This document shows, piece after piece, positions 1 to 62,776 of a stretch of DNA of 64,000 bases (the first letter of the stretch is position 1; each line of letters begins with the position of its first letter). Both the position numbers and the translations under genes were made by a program. The notes under the pieces are model-generated. The model had not been told where the DNA came from, searched no databases, and saw only the letters and a program-made list of their open reading frames with translations. This stretch comes from Liolophura sinensis. Lineage: Eukaryota; Mollusca; Polyplacophora; Chitonida; Chitonidae. Where the stretch lies: positions 41,978,191 to 42,042,190 of the forward strand of contig NC_088302.1 in the NCBI RefSeq assembly GCF_032854445.1, written 5' to 3'.

Positions 1-2253
<2,253 letters not shown>

Positions 2254-4098
2254 GATGGAAGGAGAACTGTGAAGACTGTGACAACTGACGCTGTGATGAC
2301 GGATTGCGACGATTCTCACCAATATTTACTGTCTAGCTGTGTTGACAACGTCTGGTTGGTTACCAAGGCCCTCTGTCATGTGACGTAAAGTATGATCGCA
2401 CGTGTACAATACCGTCTGGCTTCTTATGTCAGTCCTATCGATCTTAAAGAAAGTTTTCACTGTCCAAAAACAAAATCAACATAAAAACTAAAATTTTTGA
2501 TAAAAGGACCGACATGAGAAACGTGTTTTAAGAATGCTTTGCTTAATGCCTTCCGAGGCAAAAATAGTTCTTTACTTTAAAAACCAATAATGCATTGCTT
2601 CTCAAAAAGGCTAAATTTGCTATTGCCTAAGGCTTCAAGCCATTTGCTCTTATCAGCTGTGGCCTTGGTGACAAAACAAAACTTAACGGCGCTAGATAAC
2701 TTACGACCATAGTATGAGACACATAAAGGAGCCTTGATATTCTATATACTGGCTTCTTCTTTAAAAAAAGGTAAACAAAGAGCAAATGTCAAAGTTCAAT
2801 CAGCGCAACAATAACTCTGAGAAGAAAAAGCAACCCGATCTGCCCTGGAAGATGGGCATGCGTGTGTTATGTTAAGAAAAGGTTTATTTTTACAACTAAT
2901 TAGTGCATTGATATCAAATTGCCTACGTTAGAACGGCTTCGACAATAGGCCTGTACGTATGATCTTATGCGAATATAGAATATAAGCATATTTTGGCATT
3001 CGGGCCTGCGACATCAATTAGTATAGATCAAGTGGCTGGAGTCATGGAGTTTAAAATGCAGATATATGTGGATTGTGCATTGTGGGTACTTGGTTACGTA
3101 GGGGTTTTATTGCGAAGTTTTTGGAAACTTAAAAAACAATACACATATTTTAAGAAGAAAAACTAAATAAAAAAAATTGAACTAAAACTTTTATCATACT
3201 TCTGACGTCAATATGTGTTGTCATTACTACTGAACTTGATACACATGAATATAAACAAAACAATGTCACGCTTGGATGGAACCTTGGTTGACTATAAGTT
3301 ATTCGGTATCTTTGTATGTGTGGACTTTGCCGATCTTCGGCAAGGTGATTCCACACAGTTAACTCTTAAATGTGTTTCAGATCTTTGATTAAATTGCTGG
3401 CCCTACTGTATAGTTGAGCATTTAGAAAATATTTCTAAGCAGAGTAGGGTATTGTGTACAAAATATATTGAATGCGGTTTTCGAATTATAGCTGATTGTT
3501 CATTTGTTGCCTGATTATAGAAGTGTGAGTTTCCTTTTTCTGATTGCAGACACTGCCATTCTTATTTTGAAGCCATAGTCTCTGCGTGGCTTTAATTAAC
3601 ACGTGCTCGCTATGATATGCCTGAAATACTGCCAATGTGGTGTTAAACCATTTTTTCATTCATTCATTCAGTTCTACAGGTTCTTGATACACCCTGAAAA
3701 CTAATCTGTTAAACTTGACATAACACAACTTATTATGTATTCTGCGTGATGTTAAACATACTAAATATATCCTGAATATTGAATATAGTGTAACATAATA
3801 CATGTTAATAATGGCAACGCAACAACCCGTTCAGCAGCAAAAGTAGTAAGTTGTCATATATAACATAGTTTTGACACCTAACAAAAATCTATCCTACCAC
3901 CTAGAAAACACACGAGGCCTATACTTTTAGCAACTTAATTTTTCCTTTCAGTGTACATGCACTCAATGGTAACAGCCTTTTGCAACTGAATTTCAACTGA
4001 GTTCAAATAACTATGTGATGAAGAGAAATTATCAGTCACCCTTTAAATGCTTTGCAAACCGATGTAAGTGGAGGCGTTGAGTTGTATGAGTGGCTGAG
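2254..4098. other. beta-tubulin upstream / intergenic region
   Basis: Region upstream of the beta-tubulin start codon, reading leftwards. I see no convincing TATA box. A TGACGTAA-like CRE half-site lies near 2380, about 125 bases upstream of the ATG. The rest is AT-rich sequence without a supportable exon on either strand. Confidence 0.4.
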
Positions 4099-4699
4099 GA
4101 ATTGTGGCACATCATCATGGGTGAAGGAGGAAATGTGGCACACCATCATGGGTGAAGGAGGAAATGTGGCACACCATCATGGGTGAAGGAGGAATTGTGG
4201 CACACCATCATGGGTGAAGGAGGAAATGTGGCACACCATCATGGGTGAAGGAGGAATTGTGGCACACCATCATGGGTGAAGGAGGAAATGTGGCACACCA
4301 TCATGGGTGAAGGAGGAAATGTGGCACACCATCATGGGTGAAGGAGGAAATGTGGCACACCATCATGGGTGAAGGAGGAAATGTGGCACACCATCATGGG
4401 TGATGGGAGTAATTGTGGCACACCATCATGGGTGAAGGAGGAAATGTGGCACACCATCATGGGTGAAGGAGGAATTGTGGCACACCATCATGGGTGAAGG
4501 AGGAAATGTGGCACACCATCATGGGTAATGGGAGTAATTGTGGCACACCATCATGGGTGAAGGAGGAAAGGTGGCCCACCATCATGGGTGAAGGAGGAAA
4601 TGTGGCACACCATCATGGGTGATGGGAGAAGTGGCCCACCATCATGGGTGAAGGAGGAAATGTGGCACACCATCATGGGTGAAGGAGGAAATGTGACAC
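4099..4699. repeat. 31-bp minisatellite, about 19 copies
   Basis: Tandem array of a 31-bp unit containing CACCATCATGGGTGAAGGAG. Most copies are near identical, with a variant unit (TGATGGGAGTAA) interspersed around 4400, 4527 and 4620. It is intergenic between beta-tubulin and glutaredoxin. Short open frames across it on both strands are by-products of the repetition. Confidence 0.95.
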
Positions 4700-4837
4700 G
4701 CATTCCTAAATAGTAATGCGATACTATTCTGTAAGTGGTTGAGAATTTTGAGGTCACCGTTCTAAGTTGTTTACAAAGTGTTGGACCGAGTACAAACTAT
4801 GCGTTGGAGGAAATTATGGGAAACCATTTGATGAAGT

Positions 4838-5090
4838 TTCATTTATTTATTTGTGCTTTACGCCCTACTCAAGAACATTTCATTTATACCACGGCGGCCA
4901 TCAACGAGGTGGGAGGAAACCAGGCAGAGCCCGGGAGGAACCCCTAACCATCTCTATCTTGCTGGAAGACCTTCTCATATACGACCGGAGAGGAAGCCGA
5001 TATGAGCGGAACTTGAACTGACAGCGACCGCCTTGGTGAGATAGTTATTCTGCTGCGCTAGCACATTAACCACTTGGCCACGGTTGACCA
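4838..5090 (-). mobile_element. tRNA-headed SINE, near full length, minus orientation
   Basis: The minus strand reads from a tRNA-like head, with an A-box-like TGGCCAAGTGGTTAATGTGC and a B-box-like CAGTTCAAGTTCC. The body follows, and the copy ends in (AAAT)n. On the plus strand this appears as TTTATTTATT..TTTACGCC..ACTCAAGAA. The copy is diverged. It belongs to the same family as the copies near 12.0, 14.9, 18.1, 27.5, 45.9, 49.6 and 59.9 kb. Confidence 0.8.
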
Positions 5091-5142
5091 GTTGGTGACA
5101 TTTTGGAATTGTCTGATGGAAGACATGTGAGAAACCATGCAC

Positions 5143-5310
5143 AGAATGGTGTTCCACATTTCCTTCATCACATAGGGTACTATCCCACATTTCATCAAAT
5201 ACATACAAAGGATGGCGTCCAACATTTTCTTTCACCACTTTCTCATGATGGCATCCCATATTTTTGCCAGCACATAAAACTGGGTAATATATTTCCTCCA
5301 TCATTTGGGA
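5143..5310. repeat. degenerate inverted copies of the 31-bp minisatellite
   Basis: Several stretches such as CCACATTTCCTTCATCACAT resemble the reverse complement of the 31-bp unit at 4099-4699 at roughly 35-bp spacing, but are strongly diverged. It may be an old, inverted satellite block. Confidence 0.35.
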
Positions 5311-6480
5311 TGGTTTAACATATTTTGATCGTTCGTCACAAATGATAAGTTTTCGCTAGCATTTATTAGGAAGCAATGAAGATCAGATGCGTCACATGTC
5401 CTGTATCACACGGGGTATATCCCAAGCTCATATGCGTACCTCTTACGTATACGACATTCCCTCATCACATTGAATGACTGACCACACCATGCATGGCACA
5501 GGAAGTTTGCAAGGGATATAGTTGACCCACATCCCTGACATGCGCGTACCTCAGCGCCTTTATAGTAGATCCCTTTGGATGTCCATATAAACTTAGTCAA
5601 ATCTGAGCATAGAAGTAAACTCTTCTGACGTCAAGTCGACGGTTAGAAAGCTGTTCCATATGAACGCTACCTGTAATTTCATCTCACAACGGTAACTGTA
5701 GTTGGAGGACTAATGATGCCAGTACTGTGTGGGTTATGTGTGTAGTAGGAGATGGCGTGGGGGTGGAGAGGTGGTGCGCATGTTTTTACGTTACAAATGC
5801 CATAAAGATGTACATTTATATAGGCCTATGCGCGAATCATTCTCGAAAATTTTGTCTCATTGACTCATGTTTCGATATAAACACATTTTTTACAGTCAAA
5901 AATGTTTTCTGGTATATTATGGTAATTTTCTTGAATTCCTTAATGAAGTTAGCACATTTTCCGTTCTGTTGATAGAAACAGACACAGGCAGAAGCAGTAT
6001 TAATGTAACGGCATATGTTTGGAGGTAAAACAATTCTTAATTTTACCAAACAAAAATTATTATTATTTCTTTTTCAGTTCTTAAGAATCATTACTTATCA
6101 CTATATAATTTTTCTGCACGGAGAGACAATTAAATAGACAAATTTCTTTAATTTGAAACGTTTTCTTGCCTTTCATTGAATAATACAAAATTCATGTACG
6201 GTAGATAGTCGATCTCAACCTTATGACACCTGTCTTCTTTAAGTCCAGGCTCGATCTGACCGATTTGCATTTCTCCAGAATTCGCAGTTTTAGTGAAGAA
6301 TGAAGTCGCCGCTTTATAGTATGGTGGACCTACTACCTGCCTATGTTTTAACATGGCAGTTCGTGTTTAGACAAAACTGCCGGTAAAATAGGCTATGTAT
6401 TTTTGGAACCCGAGTGAATATCCTGTTCAGTTTGTTTTATTTGTTTTATTTATTCTATGTAAGACCCGTATGTTCCAATT
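5311..6480. other. intergenic, no supported gene
   Basis: AT-rich sequence. Two minus-strand open frames of 64-68 codons (5406-5600 and 6148-6354) have no recognisable domain and no flanking splice context, and I do not call them genes. Confidence 0.4.
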
Positions 6481-6486
6481 ATTAAA

Positions 6487-6731
6487 ATGAATCCTCTGCT
6501 TCTGAGGCATTTGCTAGAGCGAGGTCAAGGTGAGACTGCTGTTATCTAGCTACATGCAGTTAACCGCGGATACACCTAGTTAAATTTAACGCTACAGACT
6601 TATCCACCCCTTTGGAGCCGCATCGGCTTTCGACACACTGCAGTGCCAGCTTGCTTGTCAGCGAGGAATGGCCTTGGACATTGATCTTGACATATGGCAG
6701 TCGTGTCAAGGACTATTTCCAAACCTTAAGG
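6487..6731 (+). other. possible unassigned exon pair
   Basis: An ATG at 6487 opens 43 bases ending CAAG before a strong GTGAGA donor at 6530. After a short gap, a CTACAG acceptor at about 6597 is followed by an open stretch ending CTTAAG before another GTGAGA donor near 6732. The phases are compatible if exon 1 joins this acceptor. An alternative frame across the second piece (reading LACQRGMALDIDLDIW) also looks protein-like. I do not recognise the product, and no continuation was found before the glutaredoxin start. It may be a gene remnant or a 5' exon of an unseen isoform. Confidence 0.2.
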
Positions 6732-7041
6732 TGAGAACTCACATTTGCATTTATTTAAACTAGGGAGTCGTGCATTTAGAGTAGGTCTTTTTCTGCAGAA
6801 ATTCACTTGCTCCTTTATTAAAGTGATAAACTTTGCAAAACCAAGCGAACAACTGGTTTCCTTATCTTTTGTATCGCGAACTGATTTGTAGCGCACCATT
6901 ACAGTTGTGATCCGCCAGTATCAAACCGCATACTTGTGGATATATTACTACGCAAAATGGCGTCTGATTGCTGCCAAGACGACTGGATATTATAATAAAA
7001 GGTGAAAACCTCGTGCTGCCCTCTGGTGGCGGGTTAAAGTA

Positions 7042-8231
7042 ATGATAACGGTCCTCACTACCATAGTTCGTGTCCTCAACCGGCGAACTGCTGTTCACAC
7101 TGCCTCACTTGTTTGCAGTAGAGACGCGTTAAGCTCAAGTCTATTTCACAAGTTAACTGGCAGACGACAAAACGACATGGCAGGCGTTAAGGAGATCGTA
7201 AATGCAAAGATTGCCGGCAAAAAGGTGATGGTGTTTTCCAAATCCTATTGTCCGTTCTGCACGAAAGCGAAGCAGGCTTTTCAACAGTTAATATCGGAAG
7301 GGGTATTGCCGACAGACGATTATGAAGTGATGGAAATAGAAAACCATCCAAACTGTGACGATATTCAGAACTACCTGGGCACATTGACAGGGGGGCGATC
7401 GGTGAGTGCAACGTTTATGTAAAATATTCTGAGTCTATGAACAAAATGTACTGCTAATGCTGGCCTGCTGGATACAGTCACTGTTGATCTGGCGGCCATT
7501 ACATTTCATAAATCTGAAGCATACATGAATACACATCCTGAAGACTGAATACACCTGTGAATTATTATAAAAAATATTGCAGGTGTGCTTTGTTTAACAC
7601 CTGAATAAAGTTACATATGAATCTGCTGTATCATGTGCCGCAACATTAACTATTGTCACCTCGTCGATCATTACATGCTGCGGGCTATTAGCGAAATATT
7701 GTCTTAAGTGAGGGCCAGCTAGACATAGTTAATATTGGGCGGCTGCAAGCGTGTCGCCATACCCGGGAGCTATTTACCGGAAAGCTAGAGGAGAGTGTTG
7801 GCCAGTGAAGCGTGACACTGTGGGCTCACGTACGTGCTGGCAGTTGCTGCATATATATATATATATATGCTTTACAAAGCTTATAAATGTAAATGAACAT
7901 GTATTGATCAACTTGAATTTTCTACACACGCCTTAATTCGAAAATTTCATTGTGCAGGCAGCTCCAGATGTGGATGGCAAACGATATACAAGTAGATAGG
8001 CTAACCATCATGCCTTGTATTCAGCAAATTCGTGAATACAAATATTGATTATTTTTATGACTTGATCAGATGCAATGTATGATAATTTGTATGTTTATGT
8101 CACAATTTTTTGTCTATAACTTTTTCGCCTTGCAGGTACCCAGAGTGTTTGTTAATGGTGAGTTTCTTGGGGGAGGAGATGATACAGTCAGAATGAAACA
8201 AAACGGTGAACTAGAAGCAAAACTGCGTTAA
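7042..8231 (+). CDS. dithiol glutaredoxin
   Basis: Glutaredoxins reduce protein disulfides and protein-glutathione mixed disulfides using glutathione. Exons 7042-7401 and 8136-8231 join in phase 0 across a GTGAGT..TTGCAG intron to give 151 residues. The active site CPFC is at residues 70-73, preceded by VMVFSKSY. Exon 2 supplies the conserved SVPRVFVNG segment with its cis-proline and the GGGDD glutathione-binding turn. The first ATG gives a 45-residue N-terminal extension rich in Arg, Ser and Thr with almost no acidic residues, as expected for a mitochondrial presequence. A second ATG at 7177 (MAGVKEIV) would give a 106-residue cytosolic form of typical Grx1 length. Which start is used cannot be decided from sequence. 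Class is sure; the orthologue (GLRX versus GLRX2) is not. Confidence 0.93.
7851..7868. repeat. (AT)9 microsatellite
   Basis: Simple AT dinucleotide run inside the glutaredoxin intron. Confidence 0.95.
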
Positions 8232-8286
8232 ACAAGCCAACAGAATGGTGACATGTGCATATATAAACTTTCATATACAATATAAA

Positions 8287-8306
8287 TATATATATATATA
8301 TATATA
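8287..8306. repeat. (TA)n microsatellite
   Basis: Simple TA dinucleotide run in the presumed glutaredoxin 3' UTR. Confidence 0.95.
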
Positions 8307-11300
8307 CATACGTACAACTTCAAAATCAGTTTGTTTGAATTATTTATATACCAGTGCTGTAGTTTTCACCAAGATGTCGCCCTGTGATCTATGGTGTCCA
8401 TGAATCAGTGAGTTGTTCCTGGTCTTCAGCAGCCATGGTTCACCAAATGCATGAGTTGTATCCCACAACTGCCAAATTGCACACACTGTTATTATATAGA
8501 ACGTTTCCAGTGCACCAGTATTTGAAATGCTCATGGGTGTAGTATTTTGTTTAAAGTATTGTTTCCAGCTTCCATTACATTTCAGTAACTGAGACCCTTG
8601 TGGAGTTTTGTTCCCTTTCCACAGTTCACTCCTCAGCAACTGAGTCTAATGTGAATTTTTATTCCCTTTTGACAGTCTCAGTGTATCTATAAGCTGAGTT
8701 CCATATGTGTTGGTAAAATGTTGCATAAGCCTTAAACAGATTTAAATGCAGTACCATTTTGTAGCCAGATGTTCATGGTTTACTTCCTGTAGTGTCATGG
8801 TGAGGGTAAATGTAGTTTCATTGTTCGTGAACAAAGGCTGAAGTTTGCTGAACAAAAGCTGAAGTTTGTTGAACAGTATCAATGATATGATGAAAGTAAC
8901 CTGTGATTTGGCTCATTGTTATGAACGAACTTCACTTTTATGACTACTTGTGTTCAGAGGTGAAGTCACCCCACCCAGTTCAAGCTTACAACCTAGAGTT
9001 TTGAGCTATTTTGTGTTTATTCATACCAGAAATCCATTACCTAGAAGTATGCAACTTCCCTGTAGCTTGTCTCCACAATACAGTACACATATTAGGTCAT
9101 CTGTAGAAGCTTGCGTCACTGGGTGGAGAAACATGACAACCTCTTGTGTGGAAATTGTGAAGTCAATCTTGGGAAATCTAATTGTGAATGGCTGCTACAA
9201 GGACTTGCCACACCTTTAAACCCAAACTCCATATTTAAAAAGTGATTTTACTAATCATTGTTGCTCTGCAGTTAAGAACCCATTGACTACTTTTATATTT
9301 CCAAGCTATAAAACAATTACCATCAAAGACATAGTTGTTTTTTTACCAGACTATCTGTTGTCGTAATTTTTGTCTATTTCAACAACCGTGTTTGGAACCC
9401 ATCATGCATCAGCTGTTTCTCAAACGTTTGTTGTGTAATAGAAAGAAAATTACATGGCTGCGCAGTTAAGTCACATAATATGTAGAGATCAAAGAAAAGT
9501 GTGAAATGCCATGGAGACTAACTATAGGGAAGTTGCATACTGCTAGGTAATGGACTTCTTTTCATACTGACAGCCCAAAGGAGACATTGGCATAATGGGC
9601 AAACTGTATCAGCATACTCATCCTTATAGTTTCGCAACCTATGGTGTGTACAGGTCATGCAATTTCCTATTATTTTACAAGATGCAAGGGCAATAATTTA
9701 TCATGTATAAATGCAAATGTTTTCCAAAACCCAAGTCCTGAGCAAGCACTGCATTTTCAAAGTCATCTTCAGTGCAGGGGCTAATTGCACAAAGCGAGTT
9801 CAGACTTGAACCAATATACAGAACTTTAATGTAATGTATATTTTATGGGAACAGATGTTCAAATTAAGACAGATTTGTCTGAACATATGATAACCTTTCT
9901 TTCAGGCCCCTAATATTAACCCCTTAAAAACAAGAGTTGAATTAAGATTTAAGACTCGAGTCAAAACTGCCATTGTGGAATCAACCACAGAAGTAATACA
10001 TGAACTTTGTGAAGTTCCTCTGTTTGCCTGTATGGCTATGTACAGACCATGTAGGCCTGTGTTTGTGATAATTAAGATAATATACAAGAGAAAAGTTGGG
10101 CTGCGTTCCTCCGTTTTTTAACACATGTATTACAGTAATATTGCTCATTTACCATAATTAACCCACTCTTGTACATGTAACATTTTTTGTACATGTTTTT
10201 GTTACATAATAAAGACTGTATATGCGTTGTGTGAGTTTACCTGCATTTAATTGATTGTATTACCCTCCTGCTGTGACTTGGGAATATATGAATTTCTCAG
10301 CTCGTTCTCTTTGCTACTACCACAGTATATTTTACAGACATACATATTGCAACACATGCAGTTGTCAGTAAAAGGACATGGTATCCCATGTTTTTTGGGA
10401 AAACTCTTTTCTGATCAATATATCTCATTTTTCAGACCATGCCACCAGGTGTCAAACATTCTGACGTCATGTCTGCAGCTCTGTGATAGATGCTGCGTAG
10501 TACATATTTTAACATACGAACAACTAAATCTTTTTCAGTATGAAATATGTGGTGTAATGATAGATTTGCTTGGCTTTTCTTGAGTATTACAGTAAATCCT
10601 GGTCAAGCCCATAGCGTGTGCCATCAGTGAGAGCAAGTCAGCCATAGGTCAGTCTATTTATATCTGTCATTTCACTGCATTATTAGCATACTTGTCTATA
10701 GAATTAATGTGATTTAACTGGTAATCTTGAACATTCTATGCTGACAACAATAGAATTGAATTTGCAGGATGTTTCAGGTATTCTGTACAGTGTTAAGTAC
10801 AACTGACCAGCTGGTATCTTCTCAGTCATGGATGTGTAGAACAGGATATTTACGATTGACCATATGGAAGCTCTTGAAAAAATAGGTGACAAAACCAGGT
10901 CAGCTGGCTACCAAGGCTAGATAAACAGGGCATATTAAGAGGTTAATGCCTCTTGTACCTGCCCTCATTCAAACAAGAACTCACTGGCCTTTTGATGACA
11001 CACAGACACAAAGCCCGAGATCTTTTTCTCTTTTTCAAGGAAGGTGATAATCATCAATTACACATGTACTATACTTGCAAATTACAGGAGGTGTGGTTTA
11101 GAATTTGAGAGCTTGATCTGTAGAAGTACAGTATTACAGGCTGCTAAATTCCTGGTTCCTCCTATGCATCTATTTAACATCATGCCTTTATTCACCTTCA
11201 TATGAGTAGTACTTCACCGCAATCAAGAATATAGTGTAGCTACAAACAAATGAAAGTTACACAGGTAAACTTGGCTGTAATCAATTTATTACATGTGGAG

Positions 11301-11861
11301 GACCTACACAAAATACAGCACAGAAAACATCAAACTGTATCAATAGTGGGCATGTATACTGAACAACAGCAAATGTACAATGAAAGAAATTCCCCAGCAA
11401 ATAGGACAGTAACGTCCTTAATAAACTTGTGAAATATGACACGGTTCTCATATAAGCCTATAGGCTTATCTTTAATTATTCTAGTCATTTCAGCTGGTTA
11501 CGCTAGGATGTGCAAAGTGGAACTGAATTCACCAGACAACCGAGTCACAGTTTTCCGTCATTTGTGTCAAGCTCTTTGGTTATGACCCAATTTCCTGGTT
11601 GATTTCATGTATAATGACCCTACCATAGGCACATAACAGCACACTTCATGGCATACCACACACTATATATTCTGTACACTAGCTCTACATTACTGCTACG
11701 CGCCACAGTAAACCACTTATATCATAACTTCTCAACCCTTGCAAGTATAACCTGAATCACATATATACAAGTACATACACCTCCTCTTTTGTCTTAAGTA
11801 TATGCCGGATTATTACAAAATGCATATACATGTACCACATCATATCCGTTACAGAATAACT
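8307..11861. other. glutaredoxin 3' flank / intergenic, no gene seen
   Basis: No open frame here has a recognisable domain or convincing splice junctions. The left part, up to the AATAAA at 10208, may be a long glutaredoxin 3' UTR. The remainder lies between convergent gene ends (glutaredoxin plus, SMC5 minus). Confidence 0.4.
10208..10213 (+). terminator. candidate glutaredoxin polyadenylation signal
   Basis: First canonical AATAAA downstream of the glutaredoxin stop that I could find, followed by a GT-rich stretch (GTATATGCGTTGTGTGAG). It implies a 3' UTR of about 2 kb. An earlier non-canonical site is possible. Confidence 0.4.
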
Positions 11862-11917
11862 TGTTTATTCATTTGATTGGTGTTTTACACTGCAGTCAAG
11901 AATACTTCATTTTGATT
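11862..11917 (-). mobile_element. SINE tail fragment
   Basis: A short stretch reading ATTTGATTGGTGTTTTACACTGCAGTCAAGAATA is a 3'-end fragment of the same SINE family, immediately left of a longer copy in the same orientation. It is a nested or tandem insertion. Confidence 0.65.
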
Positions 11918-12215
11918 TATTTATTTATTTGATTGGTGTTTTACGCCGTACTCAAGAATATTTCAATTATATGACGGCAGCCAGCATTATGGTGGGAGGA
12001 AACCGGGCAGAGCCCTGGGGAAACCCATGACCATCTGCAGGTACACCTCCCCATGCACATCTGAAGAGGAAGCCAGCATGAGTTGGACTAGAACTCACAG
12101 CGACTGCATTGGTGAGAGGCCCCTGGGTCATTACGCTGCTAACCGAGTCACGGAGGCCCCCTACTTCACTCTGAAGACAGCAGCTAGCACTATGGTGGGA
12201 GGAAACCGGAAACCA
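11918..12215 (-). mobile_element. tRNA-headed SINE, near full length, plus adjoining fragment
   Basis: Well preserved copy. The plus strand starts with (ATTT)n and GATTGGTGTTTTACGCC, passes through GTGGGAGGAAACCGGGCAGA, and ends with a tRNA-like CACGGAGGCCCC at about 12164. The element is therefore in minus orientation. A second body fragment (CACTATGGTGGGAGGAAACC) follows at about 12180-12215. Confidence 0.85.
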
Positions 12216-12818
12216 CTTCTTAACCCATCCTGCAAATACAGGCATTACCAGAACTAAAACACAGGCACAATGTAGTTTTTGTACAAAGTATGCAGTGGAT
12301 GATTCCAAAATACATGTACATTTTAATGTACAAATATGTGAACTCTGAAAGTCTAAACTGCAGATTTTTGGCAAAATCCATAAATCAGTGCAAATCCAAT
12401 CACACTCTTGCTGTTACAATAAACAGTACAGGTAAGTGATACTTCCTGACCTAGTGTTAGACCAGTAGTAATTTTAACTATACTAGGTAAATACAGAAAA
12501 TTAAATTTGATAAGTGAATATGGATTTTTTTTGTCACAACCTCCAGTATAGCTTCTTTAAAGCATTTTTCTTGACAGATGTTGATCATAGCTCCATGCAA
12601 GGACATCAACATCACTAATAATAGGGCTAATCTTAAGCAAGACTGTGTGTTGCGCTAGGTCAAAAGGTCAAGCATGTTTAATGGTTTATACAGTGATGTT
12701 AACCCTGTGTGGCAAGCAGGTCCTATTATGCTGAGCAGGGAGTCTAAATTTAATGTTTAGTGTACTAGCCCTAGTTTGGATTACAATCCAGGGATTTGGC
12801 TAGTGTTGAAACTGGAGA

Positions 12819-12920
12819 CAGTATTGCATAATGTATGTAAGCTTAACAATATTGCATAATGTATGTAAGCTTCAGGATGTTGCATAATGTATGTAAGCTT
12901 CACAGTATTGCATAATGATA
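12819..12920. repeat. 29-bp tandem repeat, about 3.5 copies
   Basis: The motif TTGCATAATGTATGTAAGCTT recurs at about 29-bp spacing, and the last copy is truncated. Confidence 0.9.
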
Positions 12921-13209
12921 TACAGGTAATTATCAGATTAACAACATTACACCCGGGGCTTGGTGTTCACATATTTGAAGTTACTTGTCACAATAGAACA
13001 TAACATGGAGTAAAACAGTCTGCAATATCACAGACTTGGGTGGTATTCAGTGTGGTTCAGGACAGGAATGTTTCCCATTGATATATATATTTATATATAC
13101 CATGAACCCAACATGTAGGATTTGCCCTCGTACCTTCATTACTTCACAACACACTGCATAATTAGTCAGTTACAATTAACAGTTTGGCTGTTTTCACAGT
13201 GTTTTTCAG

Positions 13210-13215
13210 TTTATT
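13210..13215 (-). terminator. candidate SMC5 polyadenylation signal
   Basis: TTTATT on the plus strand is AATAAA on the SMC5 strand, 908 bases after the stop codon. It is the nearest canonical signal I noticed; position only, no downstream-element support. Confidence 0.3.
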
Positions 13216-13519
13216 GTTAAACCGAGTTACAGTATTTCCCTCGATAGTATTCACACATATTCTCCAAAACGCATGGCTCTACATCTGTACATTGCAATTG
13301 TCAGTTCTTAAGAAAGAATCTTAGAATCATTCTGATCATTCTCTCTTAGTATGAATACGATGTCAAGAATTTAAATATTAACAGCACCTGCCTGTGTGTT
13401 TGTTCAACTACCCTAAATGACCTATAAATTCAACCAAAAAAGAGCATTTTTGGAGGCAAATAAATGTAATGAGATAATACTTCTGGTGCTAAAATTTACA
13501 GTTTCTCAGTAGGATATCC

Positions 13520-13935
13520 TGCAGGCCTAGCCCACCAGCCCACAACCTGTGAGAACACAGCCCACCACAACACAAGGTGTGAAAACACTGGTTTAACCCA
13601 TCCAACCCCAATCTGTGAGAACACTTTCGTAGCAAACCAAGACAATCAAGCTGCGAAAACAGCTCATCCTCACAAGCCATGAGAACAATGGCAGAGCCCA
13701 CTTACCCCTACAAGCCATAGAAACATTGGCTCAGCCCACCGATCCTCACAAGCCATGAGAACATTGGCTCAGCCCAACTCTCCTTCCAAACCATAAGAAC
13801 ACTGCCTCAGCCCACCCATCCTCACAAGCCACAAGAATTTGAGCAGAGCTCACCCATCCTCACAAGCCACAAGAATTTGAGCAGAGCTCACCCATCCTCA
13901 CATGCCATGAGAACACTGGCAAAGACCTCCCACAT
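13520..13935. repeat. about 40-bp degenerate tandem repeat
   Basis: Roughly ten diverged copies of a unit resembling CCATCCTCACAAGCCATGAGAACACTGGCTCAGC. It lies just after the SMC5 stop codon, so it is probably in the 3' UTR or immediate downstream region. Confidence 0.8.
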
Positions 13936-14122
13936 ATAAGCTGAAAAATATCTAGTACAATATTTTGTCAGAGCAATGTTGAGCAACAATATTGACCAAT
14001 AATCACATAATCACAGAAGTTTTTCCTTTCCACTGAACACCTGGGCAACCACTCTAGTAATAATTATAATTCTGTGTCGCCCGCTACCTGCAGAACAAGT
14101 TATATAAGCATGTATTTCCCTC

Positions 14123-62776
<48,654 letters not shown>

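Noticed and set aside
4099-4699. Possible CRISPR array
   Set aside because: Units are contiguous with no unique spacers, and the genome is eukaryotic; this is a minisatellite.
5406-6354. Two minus-strand frames of 64-68 codons
   Set aside because: No recognisable family, no splice signals in phase, and length is expected by chance.
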